From: CAZRGZ01 sp964599775
GTDB lineage: Bacteria > Patescibacteriota > Saccharimonadia > Saccharimonadales > Saccharimonadaceae
Length of the DNA stretch: 64,000 bases
Reading direction: 5' to 3'
NCBI GenBank assembly: GCA_964599775.1
Contig: CAZRGZ010000002.1
Location: 1-64,000 of the forward strand
The notes beneath the pieces were generated by a model. That model was not told the origin of the DNA. It ran no database searches and saw only the letters and a list, made by a program, of their open reading frames with translations. The translations under genes were made by a program, and so were the position numbers. Of this stretch, positions 53,930 to 62,627 are shown piece after piece. Each line of letters opens with the position of its first letter. The first letter of the stretch is position 1.

Positions 53930-54469
53930 CTACTTCTGCTTGTGGCGGCGTCCACGGGTGTTAGATTGGTTAAATCCCTCCGGTGTGGTTTGAGGCGATG
54001 TGGTAGAAGTTCCCGAGCGACCTTGTAACGTATCACTACTAAGGTGCTTATCACCAAACTGCGTCACCCTTGCTCTATTTGAAACGACTGTCACAGGCAA
54101 AAACGGACTCGGCTCCTCAGAACTATCAATTAAACCTCTAGCTACTGCAATTCGAGCACTCACGATATGAGGCAGTTCATTCGTTTGGTCCTCTTTTGTA
54201 AATGGCTGCCGTCTCCCCTGTTCATCAATATAGTCGGTCGCATATGGCTCACGCACGAGCCTCCCTTCCTTATCTAAGCTCTCGCGTTCTTCGTATAAGA
54301 TAGTTCCGTTTGGAATCTCCGCTAGAGTACCATCAGCTGTTTCGCTATACGCGATTCCGGTTTCAGGGTCCTCAGTAATGTGCGTGCTATTAATATTAAG
54401 GGCGTAAAAATCCTGCCTTTCACCTTCTGGCTTAGGTGGCATTTCGTGGCCCATCAACTTTTCGTTCAT
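53930..54469 (-). CDS. Hypothetical polar protein
   Basis: Not recognised. 179 residues, mostly Glu/Pro/Thr/Ser-rich and without membrane spans. The tail is Ser/Thr/Gln-rich and ends with RGRRHKQK. The gene stands alone between the rpsF promoter and ftsK. A GGGGATGAAC stretch containing a weak ribosome binding site precedes the ATG. Confidence 0.55.
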   Translation of the reverse strand: MNEKLMGHEMPPKPEGERQDFYALNINSTHITEDPETGIAYSETADGTLAEIPNGTILYEERESLDKEGRLVREPYATDYIDEQGRRQPFTKEDQTNELPHIVSARIAVARGLIDSSEEPSPFLPVTVVSNRARVTQFGDKHLSSDTLQGRSGTSTTSPQTTPEGFNQSNTRGRRHKQK

Positions 54470-54527
54470 AGTTCATCCCCTTCTTTCTAATACCATAGCA
54501 TAAAGAAACCGGGGAACGTATACACAC

Positions 54528-56726
54528 CTATTCTGCCGCTGCTAATTCATCAACACTGCTAATGAGTACTTCGCGTGGCCGAGCACCGTCAGCTGGACCA
54601 ATGATACCTTGCTCTTCCATAGTTTCAATTAACCTGGCGGCACGGGCATAGCCAACACGTAATCGGCGCTGCAGCAAGCTTGCGCTCGCCTTGCCACTTT
54701 GCACCACGACTTTCACAGCCTCTTGATACATATCGTCACCACCTTCACCCTCGAAGTCCATCACCACGCCGCCCTTACCATTTAGCTGGACAGGCTGCGC
54801 GATAATTTCATCATCGTACTGCGGTGCACGCTGTAAGCGCAAGTGATCGGTGATTTTCATAACTTCTTCGTCCATTACCCACGCACCTTGGATACGCTTG
54901 GGTTTGCTCATAGAGGGTGTCGACATGAGCATATCCCCTTGGCCAAGCAACTTTTCTGCCCCGCCTTGGTCTAAAATAGTTTGGCTATCCACCTGGCTTG
55001 CCACCGTAAAGGCAATTCGTGCTGGCACATTCGCTTTAATAAGCCCAGTAATCACATCGACGCTTGGGCGCTGCGTCGCAAGCACCAGGTGGATACCCAC
55101 CGCACGCGCTTTTTGTGCCAAGCGGACAATCAATGCCTCAACATCCCGCTTCGCCAGCATCATGAGGTCGGCTAGCTCGTCAATGACAATCACGATATAG
55201 GGCATCGCCTCATTTTGCTTGCGCTGGTTGTAGCTTTTAATGTCACGCAGTTTTTCTTCTGCTAGCAGGCTATAGCGCTTCTCCATTTCGTTCACTGCCC
55301 ATTTGAGAGCACTGATACACTTTTCAGGCTCAGTAATAATAGGCGTGAGAAGATGCGGGATGTCATCGTAAGGTGCCATCTCTACTTGCTTCGGGTCTAC
55401 CAAAATCAATTTCATATCAGACGGGCTATTGCGATAGAGCAAACTCGTCAGCAACGTATTAATCATGACCGACTTACCAGAACCAGTTTGCCCAGCAATC
55501 AACAGGTGCGGCATCTTGTTGAGTTCACCTACTACTGAGTCACCTGCGATATCTTTCCCTATGGCAAAGCTTAACTGTTCTTTGCCATTCTTCCATTCTT
55601 TTGAATTCAAAACACCATACAACCGAACATCAGCAGCTTTTATGTTTGGTACTTCAATACCGACCGCGCGTTGGCCAGGAATAGGCGCCTCAATACGCAA
55701 ACTTTGTGCCGCCAAATTAAGGGCTATATTTGTTTCTAGTGCCGTAATTCGTGTAAGCTTCACCCCGCTTGGTGGTTTTAAGGTGTACTGTGTCACCTTA
55801 GGGCCAATGTTTGCCCCCTCCATTTCGACATCAATATTAAATTCATTAAGAGTGTCTTTAATAGTTTGGGCATTGTGTTTTACATCACCAGCATCAGCTG
55901 GGGACTGCTTTTTCTCGAGCAGGTCAAGGCTTGGCGCTTGCCAATTAGGGTCGGTTGCCATGGTCAGCGCTGATTGATCTTCGCCAGCCTTCTCGGCTTT
56001 GCTGGATTGCGCTTTCAAACCTGCCAAGCGCGAGGGCTTTTTATCCTCTAGGTCGCCACCACCAGAGAGCGTTGGCACACCTTCGTTCAACTTCAGTTCT
56101 CCGATGGTCTTCTTCGGCGCTTCTACTTCTGCCGCCCGACGCATGGTTTCAATATTCTTTTCGTCTAAATCTTCTTGCTTAAAGATATTTACTAGGAAAG
56201 TAAAAATGCTCTTTGGTGAAACACGTAACACAAACAGACTCGTAATAAAGATCAACAGGGCCAGGATGAAACCAGTAACTGTTGTATTTAGCATTGCCAA
56301 CATACCTTGATCCACCAGCCAACCTACAAAACCACCACCACGACCCGCTTGTGCTGTGGCTGCAAAACTTTGTGGGTTTTCGACAAACAGGCCGAGAAAC
56401 GCGGCCACCCACACAATCAAGAGCACCGTCGCAAATTGCATTACCCCTGGAATACGGTTTTCCTCAGCACGAAAGATCTGCACGGCAACAAAAACAAACA
56501 CCACCGGGACGACATACGTTGCCCAGCCTATAGTGCTCATTGTGGCTGTAAAAATCCACTCCAAGATTGGCCCCCCAGCACCGAACATCGCCACAAGCAG
56601 CAGGGCAAATGCCAGCAGCACCACTGCCCCCACTTGTGGCCAAAAGCCGGTTGGCAGCGTGTGTTCTACCTGCTGCTTCTTTTTTGCCGCTCCCCTTTTA
56701 CGTGTGGTTTTTCTTTTTTTCGCCAT
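54528..56726 (-). CDS. ftsK: DNA translocase FtsK/SpoIIIE
   Basis: 732 residues: about four N-terminal membrane spans (about 25-170), a linker, then the motor with Walker A IAGQTGSGKSVMINTLL near residue 405, Walker B YIVIVIDELADLMM, and LATQRPSVDVITG. The C-terminal gamma winged helix (SKASASLLQRRLRVGYARAARLIETMEEQGI) recognises orienting DNA motifs. It moves chromosome ends to the XerC-like recombinase at division. TATAAT lies 8 bp before the ATG, a leaderless candidate. Confidence 0.95.
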   Translation of the reverse strand: MAKKRKTTRKRGAAKKKQQVEHTLPTGFWPQVGAVVLLAFALLLVAMFGAGGPILEWIFTATMSTIGWATYVVPVVFVFVAVQIFRAEENRIPGVMQFATVLLIVWVAAFLGLFVENPQSFAATAQAGRGGGFVGWLVDQGMLAMLNTTVTGFILALLIFITSLFVLRVSPKSIFTFLVNIFKQEDLDEKNIETMRRAAEVEAPKKTIGELKLNEGVPTLSGGGDLEDKKPSRLAGLKAQSSKAEKAGEDQSALTMATDPNWQAPSLDLLEKKQSPADAGDVKHNAQTIKDTLNEFNIDVEMEGANIGPKVTQYTLKPPSGVKLTRITALETNIALNLAAQSLRIEAPIPGQRAVGIEVPNIKAADVRLYGVLNSKEWKNGKEQLSFAIGKDIAGDSVVGELNKMPHLLIAGQTGSGKSVMINTLLTSLLYRNSPSDMKLILVDPKQVEMAPYDDIPHLLTPIITEPEKCISALKWAVNEMEKRYSLLAEEKLRDIKSYNQRKQNEAMPYIVIVIDELADLMMLAKRDVEALIVRLAQKARAVGIHLVLATQRPSVDVITGLIKANVPARIAFTVASQVDSQTILDQGGAEKLLGQGDMLMSTPSMSKPKRIQGAWVMDEEVMKITDHLRLQRAPQYDDEIIAQPVQLNGKGGVVMDFEGEGGDDMYQEAVKVVVQSGKASASLLQRRLRVGYARAARLIETMEEQGIIGPADGARPREVLISSVDELAAAE

Positions 56727-56816
56727 ATAAATTTATTATACACTCTTGCTTATGCTATAAGTGTAGCAAAATTGACTATAAAATGCAAGTTTGTCAAGTT
56801 TTGCAAAGCGCGATAA

Positions 56817-58931
56817 CTATAATTCACGCACATGTAGGTCTTTAGGAGCATTTTCGCCCTGAGGTGCCTTTGGTAGTGGCACTTTGGCTGGCTTTTGGCG
56901 CTGTTGCTGTTGCCTTTGCTGCTGGTTTTGGCCAGAGTTACCACCCCCACCACCAATTTCGTTAATGACCGGGATCACAATCGGGGTGCGGCGAGTTTGA
57001 TCATACAAAATGTGGGTAATCTCATCTTTGAGCTCCTTCTTGAGCACATCGAGGTCAGGCTTACGGCCACCAAAACTACGGGCGACTTTTTGCTTGAGGT
57101 ACTGGCGAATCATTCCCATTAACTCTTCACTATCACGTAGGTAAATAAAACCGCGTGAAATAATATCTGGGCTAGTGAGTAAGCGGCCATTTTGGCGGCT
57201 CACGGTAAGCACCACCACAAACATACCCTCGTTGCTCATGTGGATGCGGTCTTTGAGCACGATTTCGCTGACTTCGGCACCACTGTCGTCGTACATAATA
57301 CCGCCAACTGGGATACGGCCGGCTTTTTTAGCTTGTGCATCGTGCGTCAGCTCAATCACATCACCAGAATCGCATACAAAAATGTTGTCGCGCGGGATGG
57401 CGGCTTCTTTTTCGGCGAGCTCGGCATTGTGCACCAACATGTGGAATTCACCATGAATTGGCAGGTAGAACTTCGGGTTGAGTGCCGTGATGAGCTTCAC
57501 GTGATCGTCGTAGTAGCCATGCCCCGAAAGGTGTAGTGGGCCAACACCGGTCAGGTGGGTCTTGCCGTTTTGTAATACATCGCTGCCCTCGCGCATCAGG
57601 CCATCGACAGTACGTACAACATACTTTTCGTTACCAGGAATGGCATTCGAACTAAAGACAATAACATCGCTATGCTTAATTTTGATGTGTTTATGCGACC
57701 CCGTGGCCATACGGTTAAGCACCGCGTTAAACTCACCCTGGCTACCCGTACATACAATCGTTACTTTACCATCAGGCTGGCGAATGATGTCTTCCATTTT
57801 TACAATGACGTCTTTAGGGATTTTAATTACCCCCGCGCGTAAGGCTACTTCAAGGTTCTGAATCATGCTATAACCAGCAAAAGCGACTTTACGGCCGTGT
57901 TTCTGTGCCTCTTCAAGAATAAGCTGCATACGGTGAATTTGACTCGAAAAACAGCTAATAATCAGCCGGTTGTTTTGGTATTTATCCATCACTTCACCAA
58001 AACTGCGCTGAATGTCGTGTTCGCCATGCGTGTGAGTGCCTTCTGATTCACAGTTAGTAGATTCGTTCATCAGCATCAAAATGCCCTCTTTTGTTGCTAC
58101 TTCGGTGAGTCGCTCGAGGTCAAATTTATGGCCATCCACCGGGTTTTCTTCAAACCGCCAGTCACCGGTGTGCACCAACACGCCAACAGGGGTACGAACA
58201 ATAACAGCGGTAGAATCGGGAATCGAGTGATTTACCCGAACCAGTTCAATACTAAAGCTATCACCCAACTGCACCCGTTCGTGCGCTTCAGGGTTCAGGA
58301 CGTTATATTGCGGCTTATAATCGGTGGTGGCTTCATCCATATTCTTTTCCACCATTCCCAGCGTAAATTTACTTCCATACACTGGCGCCGGAATACGATG
58401 AATAAGATGACGTGTCGCCCCAATGTGGTCAAGGTGGCCGTGAGTAAACACAATGCCGCGGATTTTATGCTTGTTTTCCTCAAGATAGGTAATATCTGGC
58501 ACAATATAGTTAATGCCAGGATAGTCTGCCCCAGGGAAAAGAAAACCCATATCAATCACAATGATGTCGTTGTCGTATTCAATCGCCATCATGTTTTTAC
58601 CAATACCCATTTCGCCCAAACCACCGATTGGCATTACGCGGAGTACGGGTCGACCCGGGGCGCTCTTCATCTTTTTCTGATCAGCCACGCTAAATTGCCG
58701 GCCATCATAGCCGTTATAGACCGATTTGTTGACCGGAATGTCAATCATATGTTGCGACGCACGTAAATTGACGTTTTCGCTCGTCCGGCGTGAGGCACGA
58801 TGCACTTCGCCGCGACGTGTGCTCGTTTTAGAAAGCACTGTATTATTTTGTTGCTTTCTTTGGTTATTGTTTTGTTGCGGCCGGCGATTGATGTCATCCG
58901 CCGCAGGTTTTGCTAACCTTCGTTGTCCCAT
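56817..58931 (-). CDS. Ribonuclease J with long N- and C-terminal extensions
   Basis: RNase J is a 5'-to-3' exonuclease/endonuclease for RNA decay. The metallo-beta-lactamase core starts near residue 95 (PVLRVMPIGGLGEMGIGKNMMAIEY) with HGHLDHIGA, a beta-CASP domain with GSQGE, and PVHGEFH-like PIHGEFHMLVHNAELA near residue 480. The N-terminal ~95 residues are basic and Gln/Asn-rich, and the C-terminal ~45 are Gln-rich, both disordered. At 704 residues it is about 150 longer than the Bacillus enzyme. The tails may bind RNA or partners such as PNPase. Confidence 0.93.
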   Translation of the reverse strand: MGQRRLAKPAADDINRRPQQNNNQRKQQNNTVLSKTSTRRGEVHRASRRTSENVNLRASQHMIDIPVNKSVYNGYDGRQFSVADQKKMKSAPGRPVLRVMPIGGLGEMGIGKNMMAIEYDNDIIVIDMGFLFPGADYPGINYIVPDITYLEENKHKIRGIVFTHGHLDHIGATRHLIHRIPAPVYGSKFTLGMVEKNMDEATTDYKPQYNVLNPEAHERVQLGDSFSIELVRVNHSIPDSTAVIVRTPVGVLVHTGDWRFEENPVDGHKFDLERLTEVATKEGILMLMNESTNCESEGTHTHGEHDIQRSFGEVMDKYQNNRLIISCFSSQIHRMQLILEEAQKHGRKVAFAGYSMIQNLEVALRAGVIKIPKDVIVKMEDIIRQPDGKVTIVCTGSQGEFNAVLNRMATGSHKHIKIKHSDVIVFSSNAIPGNEKYVVRTVDGLMREGSDVLQNGKTHLTGVGPLHLSGHGYYDDHVKLITALNPKFYLPIHGEFHMLVHNAELAEKEAAIPRDNIFVCDSGDVIELTHDAQAKKAGRIPVGGIMYDDSGAEVSEIVLKDRIHMSNEGMFVVVLTVSRQNGRLLTSPDIISRGFIYLRDSEELMGMIRQYLKQKVARSFGGRKPDLDVLKKELKDEITHILYDQTRRTPIVIPVINEIGGGGGNSGQNQQQRQQQQRQKPAKVPLPKAPQGENAPKDLHVREL

Positions 58932-58947
58932 TGGTTATTATTTCCTT

Positions 58948-59535
58948 TCAGCTTTCTAGCTTTTTGACTATTATTGGGAGTCGAGAAAAATCATCCATTA
59001 ATGTTTGACGCATGCTTCCGTTGTATAATGCAGCCGCTGGGTGAAACAGAGGTACTATGACAACTTTCGTATCGCCAAACTGAATGCGCTTGGGCTCGCC
59101 ATGAATCTGACTAATCTTCATGCCTGGCAAAAAATACTCCATACTATGGCGTCCTAAAGTCACGATGACTTTTGGTTTAATCACGCCCAGCTGTCGAGTG
59201 AGAAACGGCCAAAATGCCTTTTTCTCCTCCGGCAGCGGATCGCGATTGCTGGGTGGACGATATTTTACGATGTTGGTAATGTACACGTCGCTGCGCTGTA
59301 GGTGAACTGACTCAAGCATCTCGTTCAAGAACTTACCTGCCGCACCGACAAAAGGCAAACCCTGTTCGTCTTCGTTCTTACCAGGGGCTTCACCGATGAA
59401 GACAATATCGGCATCCACATTACCATCACCCATCACCAGGTGCGTGGCCGACTTGGCCAGATCTGGGCAGATATTCTGCTCTTGAATATCTGCCGCAATC
59501 TGCTCAAGCTGGTCCTTTTTGGTAGAACTCGTCAT
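58948..59535 (-). CDS. Uracil-DNA glycosylase, family 4-like, without the Fe-S ligands
   Basis: 195 residues: FIGEAPGKNEDEQGLPFVGAAGKFLNEML and PLFHPAAALYNGS are the family 4/5 motifs, and VKYRPPSNRDPLPEE lies between. Family 4 has four cysteines holding a 4Fe-4S cluster; here only one cysteine remains (NICPDLAK) and the VKCRPP position is Tyr. It is therefore a cluster-free variant. The start is ATG 59535, preceded by GGAAAGAG and overlapping a 54-codon frame as ATGA. Confidence 0.88.
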   Translation of the reverse strand: MTSSTKKDQLEQIAADIQEQNICPDLAKSATHLVMGDGNVDADIVFIGEAPGKNEDEQGLPFVGAAGKFLNEMLESVHLQRSDVYITNIVKYRPPSNRDPLPEEKKAFWPFLTRQLGVIKPKVIVTLGRHSMEYFLPGMKISQIHGEPKRIQFGDTKVVIVPLFHPAAALYNGSMRQTLMDDFSRLPIIVKKLES

Positions 59536-59696
59536 GGAACTCTCTTTCCTAGCGAAACCTCCAGATTTTGGAGCGAAAAACCTGCAGCGAGAGAAGATGT
59601 GGCTACAGCTCCATCGACGAACGCTAAAGGTTTTACAGCCCAAAAGATGGGGGTTGCAGCTGAAAGTAGGGTTCTATAATGAGTTCTTAGTGCCAT
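59532..59696 (-). CDS. Possible 54-residue upstream protein coupled to the uracil-DNA glycosylase
   Basis: An ATG at 59696 opens 54 codons (MALRTHYRTLLSAATPIFWA...) and ends in TGA that overlaps the glycosylase start as ATGA. A promoter lies upstream (59743-59771). No clear ribosome binding site was seen and no family was recognised. The ATGA overlap is the main support. It may instead be an untranslated leader. Confidence 0.35.
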   Translation of the reverse strand: MALRTHYRTLLSAATPIFWAVKPLAFVDGAVATSSLAAGFSLQNLEVSLGKRVP

Positions 59697-59742
59697 GAAA
59701 AAATGTATTCAAATCCTAATAAGAGAAGCTGTAATTGTTTTT

Positions 59743-59771
59743 ATTATAGCAGTTGAGGAGGAGAGTTTCAA
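59743..59771 (-). promoter_or_regulatory. Promoter of the uracil-DNA glycosylase unit
   Basis: Minus strand: TTGAAA (59766-59771), 17 bp, TATAAT (59743-59748). Confidence 0.75.
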
Positions 59772-59810
59772 CCATCGCCAGAACCTCGATGAAGTTGCAA
59801 GACTGGACTT

Positions 59811-61922
59811 TTATGTGTTGTTTGCTTCCTTCATGCTAAGGTTCAAGCGACCCTTGTCGTCAATCGCGGTGAGCTTCACCTTTACCGTGTCGCCTTCTTT
59901 TACAACATCGGTCACTTTTTCAACACGTTTGTCGGATAGTTCAGAAATATGCACGAGGCCATCGATATTTGGCATAATGTTCACGAAAGCGCCAAAGTCC
60001 ATTACCTTTACTACTGTGCCCTCGTAGGTGGTGCCAACTTCTGGTTCTTCCACCAATGATTTTACCCAGTCCAATGCTTTTTTGATAGCGTCGCCGTCTG
60101 CCGAGGCAATAGTTACAAGCCCATTATCTTTAATGTCGATTTCAGCACCGGTTTCAGAGGTAATTTTATTAATCGTTTCACCACCTTTACCAATAATGGC
60201 GCCAATTTTGTCAGGGTCAATCATGAGCTTTTCGATTCGCGGTGCGTAAGGGCTTAATTCAGGACGTGGCGTAGCAATGGTGGTAAGCATATGTTTCAGG
60301 ATATGCGCCCGCCCAATCTTTGCTTTCTCGAGTGCTTCAGCCATAAGTTCAGGTGAAATACCCTTTACTTTAATATCCATTTGCAAGGCAGTGATACCTT
60401 TTTCGGTACCAATCACCTTAAAGTCCATGTCTCCAGCAAAGTCCTCAATACCTTGAATGTCGCTGAGAATGATCGTTTTGCCATTACCATCCATCGCAAG
60501 ACCCATTGCAATACCACTCACTGGCGCTTTTATTGGCACCCCGGCATCCATCATGCTCAAAATACTCGAGCAAACACTGGCCATACTCGTCGAGCCGTTT
60601 GAGCTCAGAATCTCCGATACGGTACGGATGGTGTATGGGAATTCCTCTTCACTCGGGATAACAGCACGCATACCCCGTTCAGCGAGTGCACCATGCCCCA
60701 CTTCCCGGCGGCCAGGCGCACCAAGGCGGCGCACTTCACCAACCGTAAAGCCAGGCATGTTGTAATGGTGAATAAAGCGCTTCTCACGGTCTTCTTCCAT
60801 GGTGTCTATCATCTGTGCATAGCTTAGGGGCGCGAGAGTAGTAACATTAAGTGCTTGGGTACTGCCGCGAGTAAAAATGCTCGAGCCGTGAGCACGTGGT
60901 AGAACCCCTACCTCGCTTGAAAGCGGGCGGATATCGTCGGGCATACGGCCATCTGGGCGCACACCATCTTCGAGGATGGCACGGCGCACTTCTTTTTCAA
61001 TTACCGCCCGGAAGGCTTCGTGCCAAGCAAATTTTTCTTCGTGATCGGCATCTTCAGGAACGAGCTGAGCAAATACTTCGTCTTCGAGTACCTGGAGAGC
61101 CGCCTTTCGTTCGGCATGATTGCCCCGTACATTGGCACCGAGCCGATCTTGCACAAGCTCATAGATGGCATCGCGGCGGGATTCATCAGGGGTGAATAGC
61201 TCGTAGGGCTTTTCTTCTACACCCACCTTCTCGGCCAGCTCTTGCTGCAGGGCAATGACCGGTTGAATACTTTCATGCGCTAAACGAATTGCCTCAATCA
61301 TGGTTGGCTCGTCCACTTCACTCGCGCCAGCTTCTACCATCATGATGGCATCGTGCGTTCCTGCTACTATTAGGTCAAGATCACTCTTTTCAATATCAGA
61401 ACTTTTTGGTTGGGCAACCAGTTTACCATCAAGCATTCCGATGCGCGCTCCGGCAATCGGGCCGGCAAACGGTACCCCGGCCAGCATCATCGCGCTCGAA
61501 ACCGCAATCATAGCCACCATATCTGGTTTTACCTCTGGGTCAAGGCTCACCACCATAGCTACACCTTGCAGCGCATTGCGGTAGCCCTTAGGGAAAAGCG
61601 GGCGGATTGGCCGGTCAATCAAGCGGCTGGTGAGAATCGCTTCTTCGCTCGGGCGGCCCTCACGCTTCATAAAGCGGCTGCCGCTAATTTTACCAGCTGC
61701 ATACATTTTTTCTTCGTAGTCGATGCTCAGCGGGAAATAATCTAGATCGTGATTCACATCACCGCTAGTGACAATACCAAGCACCACCGTGTCGCCCATT
61801 TGCACTGTTACCGTTGCGCTGGCTTGAAATGCCAGTCGATTGGTTTCTAGAGTAATTTTTTGCCCAGCGAACTCACCTTCAACCCGTATTATATCTTTAC
61901 CAAAAGGATTGATCGTTGCCAT
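59811..61922 (-). CDS. pnp: Polynucleotide phosphorylase
   Basis: PNPase degrades RNA from the 3' end using phosphate. 703 residues: two RNase PH domains (catalytic region MGLAMDGNGKTIILSDIQGIEDFAGDMDFKVIG), then KH (GAIIGKGGETINKITSETGAEIDI) and S1 (GTVVKVMDFGAFVNIMPNIDGLVHISELS). It follows rpsO, the classical rpsO-pnp order, with a structured leader between them. Confidence 0.97.
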   Translation of the reverse strand: MATINPFGKDIIRVEGEFAGQKITLETNRLAFQASATVTVQMGDTVVLGIVTSGDVNHDLDYFPLSIDYEEKMYAAGKISGSRFMKREGRPSEEAILTSRLIDRPIRPLFPKGYRNALQGVAMVVSLDPEVKPDMVAMIAVSSAMMLAGVPFAGPIAGARIGMLDGKLVAQPKSSDIEKSDLDLIVAGTHDAIMMVEAGASEVDEPTMIEAIRLAHESIQPVIALQQELAEKVGVEEKPYELFTPDESRRDAIYELVQDRLGANVRGNHAERKAALQVLEDEVFAQLVPEDADHEEKFAWHEAFRAVIEKEVRRAILEDGVRPDGRMPDDIRPLSSEVGVLPRAHGSSIFTRGSTQALNVTTLAPLSYAQMIDTMEEDREKRFIHHYNMPGFTVGEVRRLGAPGRREVGHGALAERGMRAVIPSEEEFPYTIRTVSEILSSNGSTSMASVCSSILSMMDAGVPIKAPVSGIAMGLAMDGNGKTIILSDIQGIEDFAGDMDFKVIGTEKGITALQMDIKVKGISPELMAEALEKAKIGRAHILKHMLTTIATPRPELSPYAPRIEKLMIDPDKIGAIIGKGGETINKITSETGAEIDIKDNGLVTIASADGDAIKKALDWVKSLVEEPEVGTTYEGTVVKVMDFGAFVNIMPNIDGLVHISELSDKRVEKVTDVVKEGDTVKVKLTAIDDKGRLNLSMKEANNT

Positions 61923-61950
61923 AAAAATACCTTACCTTCCTAAGTAGCGG

Positions 61951-62004
61951 CTAGGTAACGGGTGTTGGTCTCGCATCCTTATGGGATCAACATCCACCAC
62001 CTAG
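61951..62004 (-). promoter_or_regulatory. pnp leader hairpin
   Basis: Between rpsO and pnp the minus-strand RNA can form a long hairpin: CTAGGT/ACCTAG outer arms, GGATGTTG/CAACACC, and ATCC-CATAA-GGAT at the tip. In E. coli a comparable pnp leader hairpin is cut by RNase III for autoregulation. The same role here is inference. Confidence 0.55.
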
Positions 62005-62086
62005 TTTACGTCACGAGCTCGATTAGCTCGCTATGCTACTTTAAATATTAATTTACCTGCCTTACAAGCAACGAACTCCGAAAGTG

Positions 62087-62353
62087 CTACTTACGGAGTC
62101 CGAGCTTGGCGACGATGGCACGATATGCTTCAAAGTCTTTTCGAGCCAAGTAATCCAGCAAACGTCGACGCTTCCCTACCATTTGGATAAGTCCGCGACG
62201 AGCCATTTTGTCCTGCTTGTTTGCCTTCAAATGCTCGGTAATCTCTTTGATACGCTCTGTCAAAACTGCAACTTGTGCTTGGGGTGACCCCACATCAGTT
62301 TTGTGAAGCTGCACATCGGCAATCGCCTTTGTTTTCTTCTCAGCTGTGATCAT
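62087..62353 (-). CDS. rpsO: 30S ribosomal protein uS15
   Basis: 88 residues: DVGSPQAQVAVLTERIKEITEHLKANKQDKMARRGLIQMVGKRRRLLDYL is diagnostic of S15. Start at ATG 62353 (MITAEKKTKA). AGGAGT directly abuts it and TAAAAT lies 8 nt before, so a leaderless start is also possible. A weak hairpin (CTCCG/CGGAG) lies across its 3' end. Confidence 0.96.
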   Translation of the reverse strand: MITAEKKTKAIADVQLHKTDVGSPQAQVAVLTERIKEITEHLKANKQDKMARRGLIQMVGKRRRLLDYLARKDFEAYRAIVAKLGLRK

Positions 62354-62404
62354 ACTCCTGTATTTTACCAGAGGAAATAAGTTTTTACAAGGTTGAACTA
62401 TTGA

Positions 62405-62534
62405 CCTGAGCCCCAAAACCCACCACCGAGGGTGGCACCCGGCGGGCAGCACCCAAAAATATTTTTACTTTTAGTAAAAAATTTTTAGGGGCAGACCAGG
62501 TGACAGGACCCTTGGGTGGGTTTTGGGGCTCAGG
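62405..62534. repeat. 130-bp palindromic element (MITE-like) with 20-bp perfect inverted ends
   Basis: The ends CCTGAGCCCCAAAACCCACC (62405-62424) and its exact reverse complement (62515-62534) match over 20 bp. They are flanked by the direct repeat TTGA on both sides (62401-62404 and 62535-62538), which looks like a target-site duplication. The interior holds nested palindromes (CCACC-GAG-GGTGG and TTTTTAC-TTTTA-GTAAAAA) and no frame. It separates rpsO from the foreign-looking gene on the right. Confidence 0.65.
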
Positions 62535-62548
62535 TTGACTTGTAAAAG

Positions 62549-62577
62549 TTGACTAATCAGCTATTTGGACCTATAAG
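62549..62577 (+). promoter_or_regulatory. Promoter of the ROK gene
   Basis: TTGACT (62549-62554), 17 bp, TATAAG (62572-62577). It lies 10-20 bp outside the palindromic element and is followed by a 44-nt leader with AGGAGG. Confidence 0.65.
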
Positions 62578-62627
62578 TAATAAAGTCCTCACAGGAGACA
62601 ACAGACCAAGAGAGGAGGTGGCCAGGC

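Noticed and set aside
62405..62534. The 20-bp inverted repeat as an ordinary terminator of the neighbouring genes
   Set aside because: There is no T-run after the arms, the arms are 90 nt apart, and the flanking TTGA repeat fits an inserted element better. It is not excluded entirely.
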